Shown: positions 25,994-33,966 of the stretch, one piece after another
Layout: each line of letters begins with the position of its first letter
How positions within the stretch are numbered: the first letter of the stretch is position 1
Assembly: GCF_000766945.1 (NCBI RefSeq)
Contig: NZ_KN266216.1
Location: 1-36,370, forward strand
Source of the DNA: Cellvibrio mixtus subsp. mixtus J3-8
Lineage (GTDB): Bacteria; Pseudomonadota; Gammaproteobacteria; Pseudomonadales; Cellvibrionaceae
Reading direction: 5' to 3'
Length of the DNA: 36,370 bases
The notes under the pieces: model-generated
Told to the model about the DNA's origin: nothing
Databases searched by the model: none
The model's input: only the letters and a program-made list of their open reading frames with translations
Position numbers and translations under genes: made by a program

Positions 25994-27334
25994 TTATTTT
26001 TCATCATTTACTGTTTCCGTTAATTTTTTCTTTTTGGGTTTATTGCCTGTTGTACCTGCACTGTTCCTTTTTCTTTTTGCAATATCTGTTTTCTTAAACC
26101 CCAGACCTGCCTTGCGGCCCTTTTCATCATCCGGAATTTTGCTGTTTGATACATGAGACGCATTCAGCGAATATTTCCAGAAGGGGCCACCGATGACTGC
26201 AAAAAGGTCTTCAATGGTTTTTTCATTCAAGTCAAAAGTCTTCAATTGTTCAACCGCATACACCCATCCCTGAATGGATAGTTTTACATCGGCCAACATA
26301 GCTCCAATAGCATTTACTTCCGAGCGGTTCAACTTGCCTTTATATTCAGATTGCAACACTTGTGCTAGCTTTTCGCCCAAATCTTCAAGCCCGGAATGAC
26401 TGGATAGTTCCTTCGCCAAACCGGTCCAGGTGTGTTCACTTGAGTTACCTTCTTGTTGATAAACATCCGGGCGACTCTCACTGTTTTCCAACGGATAATA
26501 AAACATATCGCCATTACCATAAGCATCCCTGTAAATTCCCAGGCTACCACCAAGGTCAAGGACAAATTCGGTTCCCGGTTGGCGCTGCTTCGCATTCATA
26601 TCATCGCCATAGGCGCGGATGAGTAAACCACTGGTACGCAATGATTTGGTGGACGGTACTTTTTTTAATTTCTTGCCACTACTATCTTCTACTTTGGTTG
26701 TTTGGTCGAGTTTGCCTAATAATTCAGAAAAATCAGGGACCTTCGTACCACCTTCAAATGTAAATGAATCAGAGCGTTTCAATCCGCCTTTACTATCAAG
26801 ATCCAATGTAGATACATCCTGAACCAAATCGGCAATCAGATTATTGTTGAGCTTTAATTTTTTTGACTGACCTTTATTCCAAAGTTCTAATAACATTTTT
26901 CTAATTTTTGACGGCACACTCGTGTCTTTCACCCAGGATTTGACCAAATCCCTATCAATCTGCGTAGTGATATAGTGTTCCAATGTATCTTTTCTACGTG
27001 GCCCCCATTTTGTCATTAGTTTGCCATTGTTATAACACCCTTCAAAAATTTCCTTTAGTCCTTCAATAGTTTTTATAGTATTTCTATTCTTGAATACGTA
27101 ATCACTTACATCTGTCTCATCGCGCTGTATAACAGGAAATTTATTCGCGGTAGCAACGTTCATTTGCTGCTGGGTCTTTTGTTGCTGAATAGCCACCGGG
27201 TTATTACCCATATTACGTTGCAACGCCAATTGGGTTGCAGCTGCGACCCGCTGATCGTTAACACGCACCGAAGCAGCCGTTGCGGCGTTTTCATTTAGTA
27301 CATTTTTTTTCTGATCGCGAGATTGGTATGGCAT
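25994..27334 (-). CDS. eCIS cargo candidate 3: unknown protein with leader and C-terminal NLS-like sequence
   Basis: This 446-residue soluble protein has no signal peptide and no family I recognise. Residues 1-75 are a polar, Gln/Asn/Ala-rich leader containing Asp27-Gln-Arg29 and ending with Ile69-Gln-Arg71; both elements recur in the two neighbouring cargo candidates. The body (80-400) is a mixed alpha/beta globular region with a G-T-E-F-V-L-D-L-G-G-S-L-G segment in the middle. The C-terminus is very basic: K-R-K-R at 420-423 and P-K-K-K-K-L at 433-438, spaced like a bipartite nuclear localisation signal. It is last in the eCIS operon, 10 bases after the previous gene. A role as an injected toxin acting in eukaryotic nuclei is inferred, not shown. 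Confidence 0.7.
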   Translation of the reverse strand: MPYQSRDQKKNVLNENAATAASVRVNDQRVAAATQLALQRNMGNNPVAIQQQKTQQQMNVATANKFPVIQRDETDVSDYVFKNRNTIKTIEGLKEIFEGCYNNGKLMTKWGPRRKDTLEHYITTQIDRDLVKSWVKDTSVPSKIRKMLLELWNKGQSKKLKLNNNLIADLVQDVSTLDLDSKGGLKRSDSFTFEGGTKVPDFSELLGKLDQTTKVEDSSGKKLKKVPSTKSLRTSGLLIRAYGDDMNAKQRQPGTEFVLDLGGSLGIYRDAYGNGDMFYYPLENSESRPDVYQQEGNSSEHTWTGLAKELSSHSGLEDLGEKLAQVLQSEYKGKLNRSEVNAIGAMLADVKLSIQGWVYAVEQLKTFDLNEKTIEDLFAVIGGPFWKYSLNASHVSNSKIPDDEKGRKAGLGFKKTDIAKRKRNSAGTTGNKPKKKKLTETVNDEK

Positions 27335-27344
27335 ATTGTGCTAC

Positions 27345-28430
27345 TCACTTACGATAAACCAATCGCCAGGGGGCAGGGCCTTCTTCTGTTAAATAAACCC
27401 GGTTCATTATTTTGTACCAGACGCTAGCTGCTTTTTCGTCCTTAATTATATTCAAGAATGCCTGCCAGGCAGTCTCTAATTCATAATGAGATTGATATGA
27501 GTTTGTTAATAAATCCAGGCCTTTTGAAACCTTGTAAGATGCAGGGATTGCTAGCGAGCGACGTTTGGCAATTTTCTTTCTATTATTTTTCGCATTAGGC
27601 ATATTAGCCCTGATCAGATTTTTTAATGTATGCAAATTCAATGCTGATGCATCACTATAAGGTTGCATATTGTGCACCGGATTATCCTGCGCGGTAGCAG
27701 GCATAACACCACGTGTTATCCACTGTGAATTTAGCGCATCCCAATCGCCCCATTCACCCTGGATCGAGCGTGGAATACCTGCAGGGTATGCAGGATCATA
27801 AGTGGGAGTTACATCCAGATAAGTCCATTTGGTATTTGCACTTGTCTTGGCATCTTCCTCAATTTGTCGCCAATTCGCATCGTGATTCAACGCGTGGGTT
27901 GTCGGCACCAGGTTTAACGGGTTTGCACCGGAGCCACCTAATTTTGCATTAATTAAATGAAAGCGAACCCATTGTCCTTTCAGGCGTAAAAACTTGGCCC
28001 TCAACCAATTCCATCCATGCGGATCAACCGAGGGCACTCCACCGTTCGCCGGGCCGCGCATAACCGCGATACGGCGGCCCGCAACGTTTGCATTTCCATC
28101 CACATTACTGTTATGGGCTACTGTATTAGCCGTATCCATAAACATACCATGCGGTGTTGGTACTGCTGCTGCAAACGCTCCGATTGGTGCGCGCTGTACA
28201 ATATTTTTCCCGCGCAATTGCAAGCTCAACAAATGACTGGAATCCATTTTCCTTTGCAATCCATTTATTTCTTTATGATGAGGATTACCATGCATCATCA
28301 ATTGCATGGCTTTGGATTCATTGGATTCCTGACGGTTATCGGTAAATAGTGAAGCAGTATTTTCTGGCTGTTGCGCTAGCTGATTAACTGATCCGAATTG
28401 TTTTTGGGATGCAGGAGCGCGAGTATGCAT
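27345..28430 (-). CDS. eCIS cargo candidate 2: putative HNH/NUC-like nuclease toxin
   Basis: This 361-residue protein has no signal peptide. Its leader (1-80) contains Asp31-Asn-Arg33 and ends Val78-Gln-Arg80, as in the adjacent cargo candidates. At residues 156-187 lies R-F-H-L-I-N-A-K-L-G-G-S-G followed by N-L-V-P-T-T-H-A-L-N-H. This resembles the G-H-L-x-N...G-G-x-G...N-L-x-P block of DNA/RNA non-specific endonuclease-like (beta-beta-alpha-metal) toxins, with His158 as the likely catalytic base. The segment around 270-285 is strongly basic (N-N-R-K-K-I-A-K-R-R), fit for nucleic acid binding. Nuclease activity is inferred. AAAGGAT lies 10 bases before the ATG. No immunity gene is evident nearby, which would fit a eukaryotic target or absence of self-intoxication. 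Confidence 0.65.
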   Translation of the reverse strand: MHTRAPASQKQFGSVNQLAQQPENTASLFTDNRQESNESKAMQLMMHGNPHHKEINGLQRKMDSSHLLSLQLRGKNIVQRAPIGAFAAAVPTPHGMFMDTANTVAHNSNVDGNANVAGRRIAVMRGPANGGVPSVDPHGWNWLRAKFLRLKGQWVRFHLINAKLGGSGANPLNLVPTTHALNHDANWRQIEEDAKTSANTKWTYLDVTPTYDPAYPAGIPRSIQGEWGDWDALNSQWITRGVMPATAQDNPVHNMQPYSDASALNLHTLKNLIRANMPNAKNNRKKIAKRRSLAIPASYKVSKGLDLLTNSYQSHYELETAWQAFLNIIKDEKAASVWYKIMNRVYLTEEGPAPWRLVYRK

Positions 28431-28520
28431 AATAAAATTATCCTTTAAACACTAACCGGAAAATCAAATACACTTTTTCATACAATTCATTTCATGCACC
28501 CAAGCGATAAATCTCCAATA

Positions 28521-29447
28521 TTATCGATAACTTTCTGCGCTGTTTCCCTGGCCAAACGTATACCCGCGATAATTGCTCTTATTGGCTTTCCACCACTTGT
28601 TGGCCGCCGCATGTCCTTTGAACATACCAATATAATGGTTACCATTGTCGCGAGACGTCACCCAATAATGCATATCTTTTTTCTGCACAACAGTTGCACT
28701 CAGCAGTTGTTTTGTATCCTCGGATTTCAATTGTATTGATGTGGCTGCCTGACTATTTCCGTGTGAAGCAGTCGATAACGCCTTCGCCCCCATTACATCC
28801 GCTTCCGATTCCAAACCCGCATCATCATTGACCGATGTGCCTTGCATTTGTGTGGTCGGTTGAACACGGCCCTGGGCTTGCTGTACAACATGCCATGCCT
28901 CGTGCGGCAGGTGTTGTTCTTGTCCCGGTGCAACGTGGATGTCTGTACCTTGCGCATAAGCGTGCGCATTTAATTGTGCAGGTTTGTCCGAATTGTAATG
29001 AACTTTTACACCATCCATACTCATCCCGGAAAGTGATTCAATGCCTGCTTTTAATTGGTTGGGCAAACCGGTGTTATTGGGTTTTTCTTCCCGTTGTACA
29101 GGTGCGCTATCCGCGAATTTTCCTTGCAGCAATTCTTCGTCTTCAGCGAGCTGTGCTGTTGCAAATTTCCCTTGTAATGGTTCCTCCTCTTCGGCTAATT
29201 GCGCTGTCGCAAACTTGCCTTGCAGTGGCTCTTCCTCTTCCATTAATTGTGCAGGTACAAATTTTCCTTGCAGTGGTTCCTCTTCTTCCGCGCCAGCGAG
29301 CTGCGCGGTTTGCATTAGCTGTTGTTGCTTTAATTGCATGCCGGTAGAGGCACGTTGATCGCTAAATAATTGTGCCGACGGCTTGGCTGCTGCTTCCTGT
29401 GCGGATTTTTGTTCACTGGCAGTTTGTCTGGTAGTAAAGGCCATCAT
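28521..29447 (-). CDS. eCIS cargo candidate 1: DUF4157 protein with tandem repeats
   Basis: This 308-residue protein has the DUF4157 domain common in eCIS cargo: a metallopeptidase-like H-E-A-W-H-V-V-Q-Q-A-Q-G-R-V at about 182-195 and a downstream E-S-E-A-D-V-M-G. The leader contains L-F-S-D-Q-R (27-32) and ends V-Q-R near residue 119. Between them are four tandem copies of a 16-residue acidic unit with the core P-L-Q-G-K-F (29097-29288). The final 50 residues, aromatic and Gly-rich, form a separate unrecognised tail that may be the effector. ATG 29447 and ATG 29444 are adjacent; GGGAG fits the second slightly better. DUF4157 may mature or load cargo; the HExxH suggests zinc but activity is not proved. 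Confidence 0.85.
   Translation of the reverse strand: MMAFTTRQTASEQKSAQEAAAKPSAQLFSDQRASTGMQLKQQQLMQTAQLAGAEEEEPLQGKFVPAQLMEEEEPLQGKFATAQLAEEEEPLQGKFATAQLAEDEELLQGKFADSAPVQREEKPNNTGLPNQLKAGIESLSGMSMDGVKVHYNSDKPAQLNAHAYAQGTDIHVAPGQEQHLPHEAWHVVQQAQGRVQPTTQMQGTSVNDDAGLESEADVMGAKALSTASHGNSQAATSIQLKSEDTKQLLSATVVQKKDMHYWVTSRDNGNHYIGMFKGHAAANKWWKANKSNYRGYTFGQGNSAESYR
29097..29288 (-). repeat. Four tandem 48-bp repeats inside the DUF4157 gene
   Basis: Four consecutive 48-bp units encode a 16-residue acidic repeat with core E-E-E-E-P-L-Q-G-K-F. The first three are very similar; the fourth (E-D-E-E-L-L-Q-G-K-F) has diverged and leads into the V-Q-R element. In-frame copy number change is possible. Confidence 0.8.
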
Positions 29448-29527
29448 GTTCTCCCGGGTATTCCCTGGTTGGTAGATCAATTAAGTTAAGTTCAGTGGCA
29501 GCATCCTTGCAATAACTACTGGTGAAA

Positions 29528-32500
29528 CTATTTGTAATCGTCTTCGCTATTTTCATCGTGTTCATCGGTAACAGAATCCGTAGGTTCCGCTGCCGGAACA
29601 GTTGCCATTTTTTGATAATGCAATAAATTACGATTGGGTTTTTGTTGTTGCAACGCCTTAACCGCATCAACACCCGCCCAAATCGCAAGGGCTAGCAATA
29701 GCAAACAAAATACGCTGGATAAATTCAGGAAACTGAATACCGGGTCCATCAATATCAGATACCCCCAGAGCGCTATAGGTGGCAAAATGAGTGCGACAAC
29801 CGTTAGTGGATGTTGCAACCAGCGCAATAATCCCGGCAAGTTCCTGCAGCGATGAGGGAACAAATAAAACAAGGTAATTAAATAGATAAAGGCCAGTAAT
29901 AGCCACACGTTCATAATGTAAATGAGCGTCCAGCGATAAGCACACAAGGTTTCATTCCAGAAAGATTCGGTGTAACCCGGTGAAAAATGTTTGCCAATAT
30001 AGTTGTTAAATTCCTTGTAATCTTTCCCATCGCTACTGTTTTCATATTCCACCATCGGCCAAAATGTACCGCCACCAAAACTTTCATGGACATAAGCAAG
30101 GCGCTTTTTGCGCTCGTCAACACTTTGTCCTTTGTGCTCCATACTGGTATCCATCTGCGAATAGTCGCTAAACATTAACGGCGCAATAATGGATCTGTCG
30201 GTGCTGGTAGTCACTGCATAAATTTCATCGAGTGATGTGTAATAGGGATCTTCCATAATCAGCACCAGCATAGTGCGTACACGATCCTGGATTTCTACAA
30301 TAGAAAGATTTTTTTCCGCCCAGTCATCCGCTTGCGTGAGGCTATCCAGGTGTTCGCGATTAAAGGTGTTGCTGTCACCCAGGAAACTGGACTTATTCAG
30401 CATGATATTGACATAGGTAGTGTGTTTTTCTACGCGTAAGTAATTACGTTTTTCATCAAGCTCGCGCAGTTTTCCTTTTAGCGATTTGAAAAATTCATCG
30501 AACTTGTCCCTGGCTGCAGAAGACTGCGGGTAATTTTTAAAGTACAGGGTTACACCATCACCATTCAATGGATGATTGGTCAGGCCGAAACTCAACAGGG
30601 GGCGCAAACGCGATTCTGCATCCATAAGGGGTGTGCCAAGCAGATTGATAATTTCGGTTTCCAGATTGCTATAGAAAATTTGCAACGCCGCATCATTTTG
30701 CAACTCCGGTGCGGTGGAAAATTCCTTTTCAAGAATCCAATCGACTTTGCTACCGTAACGCCGCGCTTCACGAATAAATGCCTTGGCTTTGTCAGTGTTA
30801 TCTTTCAGTAAATTTTCGCCTTTACTATTAATTTGTTGCAGTTTGCCGCCATTACTAAGCGTCAAGCCAAAATAGGAAACTCGCGAAAAAGTGCTGAAGT
30901 CATAAGAGAGTGGTTTATCCGTTATTTTCCAGTAAGGAAAAATACCATAGGCCATAGTTTGGATTTCCGCTGGCACACAACCACAGTCTTTGGCAGCGCC
31001 GCTCCATAAAATCGGTTCATGCTTATATTCAGGCATAGGTTCCGAGTAGATTCTTTCGATATTGGCCCGCACGTGCTCGTCATAGTATTTATTCAATTTT
31101 GCATAGTAATTTTCGGTGCAATATTTGTCAGTCAAATCGCCGGGCTCAATAGCTTTTTGCAAGTATTGCCGGATTTCATTAATGTTGGGTTTATCCAGCG
31201 TTTTATCCACGGCATTGGATTTATCCTGTTTACAGATATCCGATGCTTTCAGGATTTTATTTTTAATCGCAAGATGCAAAAGCTCACCTTCCGGGTACTC
31301 ACGATCTTTCAGGTCCTGTAGCAATTCGATAATCGGAGCCACAATCGGCCCTTGGGATAACGGAATATTTGCAACTGTAATTTTGTTGGCAACCAGGTAG
31401 TCCTGTTGGCTAAGCAACTGGATTTGCAATACCACTCGCTCGGCATTAATGGGCGGTTGGGCAGCTGGAGCATTGGGTTCGGCCTCGCTGTGATTATTTT
31501 TTGTGTTAGTTGTGGCGTTGGGTTCAGCATGGGATGCAGTATTGGTTTCGGTGCCGGTCGCACTATTCACTGCAACGTTTGTTACCGGGATTGCATTAAC
31601 TTTCTCGATAACTGCAGTAATTGTTTTTTTCAATGTAGTTTGATCATTAAATGACTTTTCCGGTAAATTTTTTAATGCATCAAATAACGCATCACTAATA
31701 CCTTGCTGGTTTAACGTATTTAATAGTTGATCTGTAATGACATAGCGTGTTTTTGGTTCCAATTGCGCGATAATTGCATCAGCCAACATTTTGCTTTCTT
31801 CCACGGGTACACCGGCAAGCAACTTATTAAGTTCAGCCTGGGCAGCAGGTTTATCGGCAAATTCCTTTCCTTGCAAACCCTCAATCGCGTTAATGATTAT
31901 TTTTGCGGAGGCAGATGCTTCGGCCATCAATGCAAAATCATCCTCACGCAAAACATAGAGCGTATGGGGAATAACAGGTTTGCTAGCAACAGCCGCCGCC
32001 GGCTCCGGCTTTTTCTGTTCCCCTTCCAGATAACAACGCACCAACGCTTGCAATGCATCATCGTTACCATGGGCCAATGTTTGTTGCACATCCAGATTGC
32101 AGGCTGTGTGATGACTTACACTCCACTGCGCAAATGGTTTGCTGATTAACGTAAATGCCGCTTCATTAAAGCGTGTAGAAAAACTGGCAATTTCATCAGC
32201 GCGGGGAGGGAAGGCCGCGACTACATTAGCATTAATATCCAACGCAAAATTTTTACAGAATCGCTGCATCCAGGACCAGGTAATCGGGCCGAGAATACCG
32301 TCATTCAGCGGTTTTCCTTTTAAGCCGGCATCATGTTTCCAATCTGCATCCTGGTGATAAAGCTGATACATATCCGCTTGTACTTTGGCGATAACAGGTT
32401 TGGGATATTTTTTATATTCCATTTCATAGCCAAGGCACTTATCTTTATTGGCAATAGCACCTTCCGGTAGCGATTGGGAATTCGCCACCAACGAAAACAG

Positions 32501-32557
32501 TAGTAACAATGTACCGGATAATTGCGATAACAACTTGGATGAAGAAACATTCATCAT
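29528..32557 (-). CDS. eCIS-linked secreted/membrane protein with peptidoglycan-binding-like and degenerate GH18-like regions
   Basis: This 1009-residue protein has an N-terminal signal sequence (1-28). A segment near residues 55-105 with L-N-D-G-I-L-G-P-I-T-W-x-W-M-Q-R-F resembles peptidoglycan-binding domain 1. An Asn/Thr/Ala/Pro-rich linker lies around 330-375. A region beginning Y-G-I-F-P-Y-W (about 537) looks like the first strand of GH18-type barrels, but the D-x-x-D-x-D-x-E catalytic motif is not visible (a candidate strand reads G-D-G-V-T-L-Y-F). Three hydrophobic helices follow at about 877-966, then an acidic tail. It may anchor the injection system in the envelope or open the cell wall for release. 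The start is ATG 32557, 6 bases after the ATPase stop; TTG 32563 is possible. Confidence 0.65.
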   Translation of the reverse strand: MMNVSSSKLLSQLSGTLLLLFSLVANSQSLPEGAIANKDKCLGYEMEYKKYPKPVIAKVQADMYQLYHQDADWKHDAGLKGKPLNDGILGPITWSWMQRFCKNFALDINANVVAAFPPRADEIASFSTRFNEAAFTLISKPFAQWSVSHHTACNLDVQQTLAHGNDDALQALVRCYLEGEQKKPEPAAAVASKPVIPHTLYVLREDDFALMAEASASAKIIINAIEGLQGKEFADKPAAQAELNKLLAGVPVEESKMLADAIIAQLEPKTRYVITDQLLNTLNQQGISDALFDALKNLPEKSFNDQTTLKKTITAVIEKVNAIPVTNVAVNSATGTETNTASHAEPNATTNTKNNHSEAEPNAPAAQPPINAERVVLQIQLLSQQDYLVANKITVANIPLSQGPIVAPIIELLQDLKDREYPEGELLHLAIKNKILKASDICKQDKSNAVDKTLDKPNINEIRQYLQKAIEPGDLTDKYCTENYYAKLNKYYDEHVRANIERIYSEPMPEYKHEPILWSGAAKDCGCVPAEIQTMAYGIFPYWKITDKPLSYDFSTFSRVSYFGLTLSNGGKLQQINSKGENLLKDNTDKAKAFIREARRYGSKVDWILEKEFSTAPELQNDAALQIFYSNLETEIINLLGTPLMDAESRLRPLLSFGLTNHPLNGDGVTLYFKNYPQSSAARDKFDEFFKSLKGKLRELDEKRNYLRVEKHTTYVNIMLNKSSFLGDSNTFNREHLDSLTQADDWAEKNLSIVEIQDRVRTMLVLIMEDPYYTSLDEIYAVTTSTDRSIIAPLMFSDYSQMDTSMEHKGQSVDERKKRLAYVHESFGGGTFWPMVEYENSSDGKDYKEFNNYIGKHFSPGYTESFWNETLCAYRWTLIYIMNVWLLLAFIYLITLFYLFPHRCRNLPGLLRWLQHPLTVVALILPPIALWGYLILMDPVFSFLNLSSVFCLLLLALAIWAGVDAVKALQQQKPNRNLLHYQKMATVPAAEPTDSVTDEHDENSEDDYK

Positions 32558-32563
32558 GGTCAA

Positions 32564-33925
32564 TTAGAGCGTACGCCCCTCCTTGAGAAGTTCTTTGTTA
32601 ATGCCTTGCAACAAATCGGCATGCTGGATTTTATTGCGCTGCTGGCGGGTTGCGCGTATTGCAGCGTAGCGGGCCACATTAGTCAGTGAACCGCCGGAGA
32701 GTTCATACTTTTCCGCAAGCTGTTGCAGGTCTACATCATCTGCTAGCAGTTCCGGGTTACCGAATAAATTTTTTAATAACCGCAAACGCTCCACTTCATC
32801 CGGTAATGGAAAGTAAATAATGGATTGGAAACGCCGCGCAAACGCTTCATCAATGTTGGCCTTGATGTTACTGGCCAAAATCACGACGCCGGGGAAATCT
32901 TCAATGCGCTGTAACAGATAGGAAATTTCCTGGTTTGCGTGGCGATCATTGGAGTTGCTGGTTTGCGTGCGCTTGCCAAAAAGTGAATCGGCTTCGTCAA
33001 AAAATAAAATCCAGTTTTTATTTTGCGCCTGGTCAAAGACACCGGCGAGATTTTTTTCAGTTTCACCAATATATTTGGATACCACCATGGATAAATCGAT
33101 GCGGTATACATCGACTCCCGCACTGGCGCCGAGTAACGTTGCCGTCAGGGTTTTACCCGTTCCCGGTGGACCGAAAAATAAACTGCGATAACCGGGTTTA
33201 ATTGCTCGCTCCAATGCCCAGCGATTAACCAGATCCTTGCCCTGCTTTAACCAGGTATTAAGGTGGTCAATTTCTTCCATAACATCTTGCGACAAAACCA
33301 GATCACTCCAATTCAACGGACTGGTAATTAATTTGGCCGGAAATTCCATACTGTAATCCGGTTTATGCACCTGGCCGTGGGTGCAGCGATGCAAGGTTTC
33401 AGCCGTTACAGAAATAGTCGCATTCAAAAACGGTTCACCTGCCGCTTGATGTTCAAGCTTTAATAATCCTTGTTTGAAAAAATAATGGTGTTCATCAAAT
33501 AATTGCAGCGCCGCGAAACGTCGCTCCAGATCCTGGCCGGCCAATAAAAATACGGCGGTTTCGGCCGAGGGTAAAAAACCGCTGTGGGCTTTACCGCGCC
33601 AGCCACCAAATTCGGTGTAACTGCGCCCGGTGATTTGGCTCTGGGTAAAGAAAATATCCAATGCTTGCGGGCGCACATGCGGAATCAGGCACAAAATAAA
33701 TAACAATCGCGCGTCAAACTCCATTGCATAACGGCGTACCAGTTGTGCGTACTCAGAATTATCATTTGCCAAATCCGGCGGGGAAATTGTGCGGATATCG
33801 GCTGTCGTTGCCTGGATATCGGGCGAACCGAAATAATGGGTAAAACGCAAATTGAGCACGTCTGCAAACCAGTTAAGTTCGCGTTCAAGTGTCGCTGCAT
33901 TTTGTTGGCTTACATTATTTACCAT
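32564..33925 (-). CDS. AAA+ ATPase of contractile injection system (Afp15 type)
   Basis: This 453-residue protein has a helical N-terminal domain (1-200) and one AAA+ module: Walker A G-P-P-G-T-G-K-T at 252-259, Walker B I-L-F-F-D-E-A-D at 306-313, sensor 1 A-S-N at 351-353 and Arg-Arg at 364-365. It is the type found in nearly all eCIS loci, where the Afp15-like ATPase helps particle assembly or cargo handling; its substrate is not firmly known. It lies directly downstream of the tape-measure-type gene (41 bases) and upstream of the cargo genes. The ATG at 33925 has only a weak ribosome binding site. Confidence 0.92.
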   Translation of the reverse strand: MVNNVSQQNAATLERELNWFADVLNLRFTHYFGSPDIQATTADIRTISPPDLANDNSEYAQLVRRYAMEFDARLLFILCLIPHVRPQALDIFFTQSQITGRSYTEFGGWRGKAHSGFLPSAETAVFLLAGQDLERRFAALQLFDEHHYFFKQGLLKLEHQAAGEPFLNATISVTAETLHRCTHGQVHKPDYSMEFPAKLITSPLNWSDLVLSQDVMEEIDHLNTWLKQGKDLVNRWALERAIKPGYRSLFFGPPGTGKTLTATLLGASAGVDVYRIDLSMVVSKYIGETEKNLAGVFDQAQNKNWILFFDEADSLFGKRTQTSNSNDRHANQEISYLLQRIEDFPGVVILASNIKANIDEAFARRFQSIIYFPLPDEVERLRLLKNLFGNPELLADDVDLQQLAEKYELSGGSLTNVARYAAIRATRQQRNKIQHADLLQGINKELLKEGRTL

Positions 33926-33966
33926 TGATCAGTTCACCATTATCCCATTCATTTTTTTGTTAACTA

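Noticed and set aside
29097-29288. Regular repeats as a CRISPR array
   Set aside because: Units are contiguous 48-bp coding repeats with no unique spacers, inside a clear DUF4157 gene.
28835-29358. Long rightward frames opposite the DUF4157 gene
   Set aside because: They are antisense reflections of the repeat-bearing DUF4157 coding sequence and show no family features.
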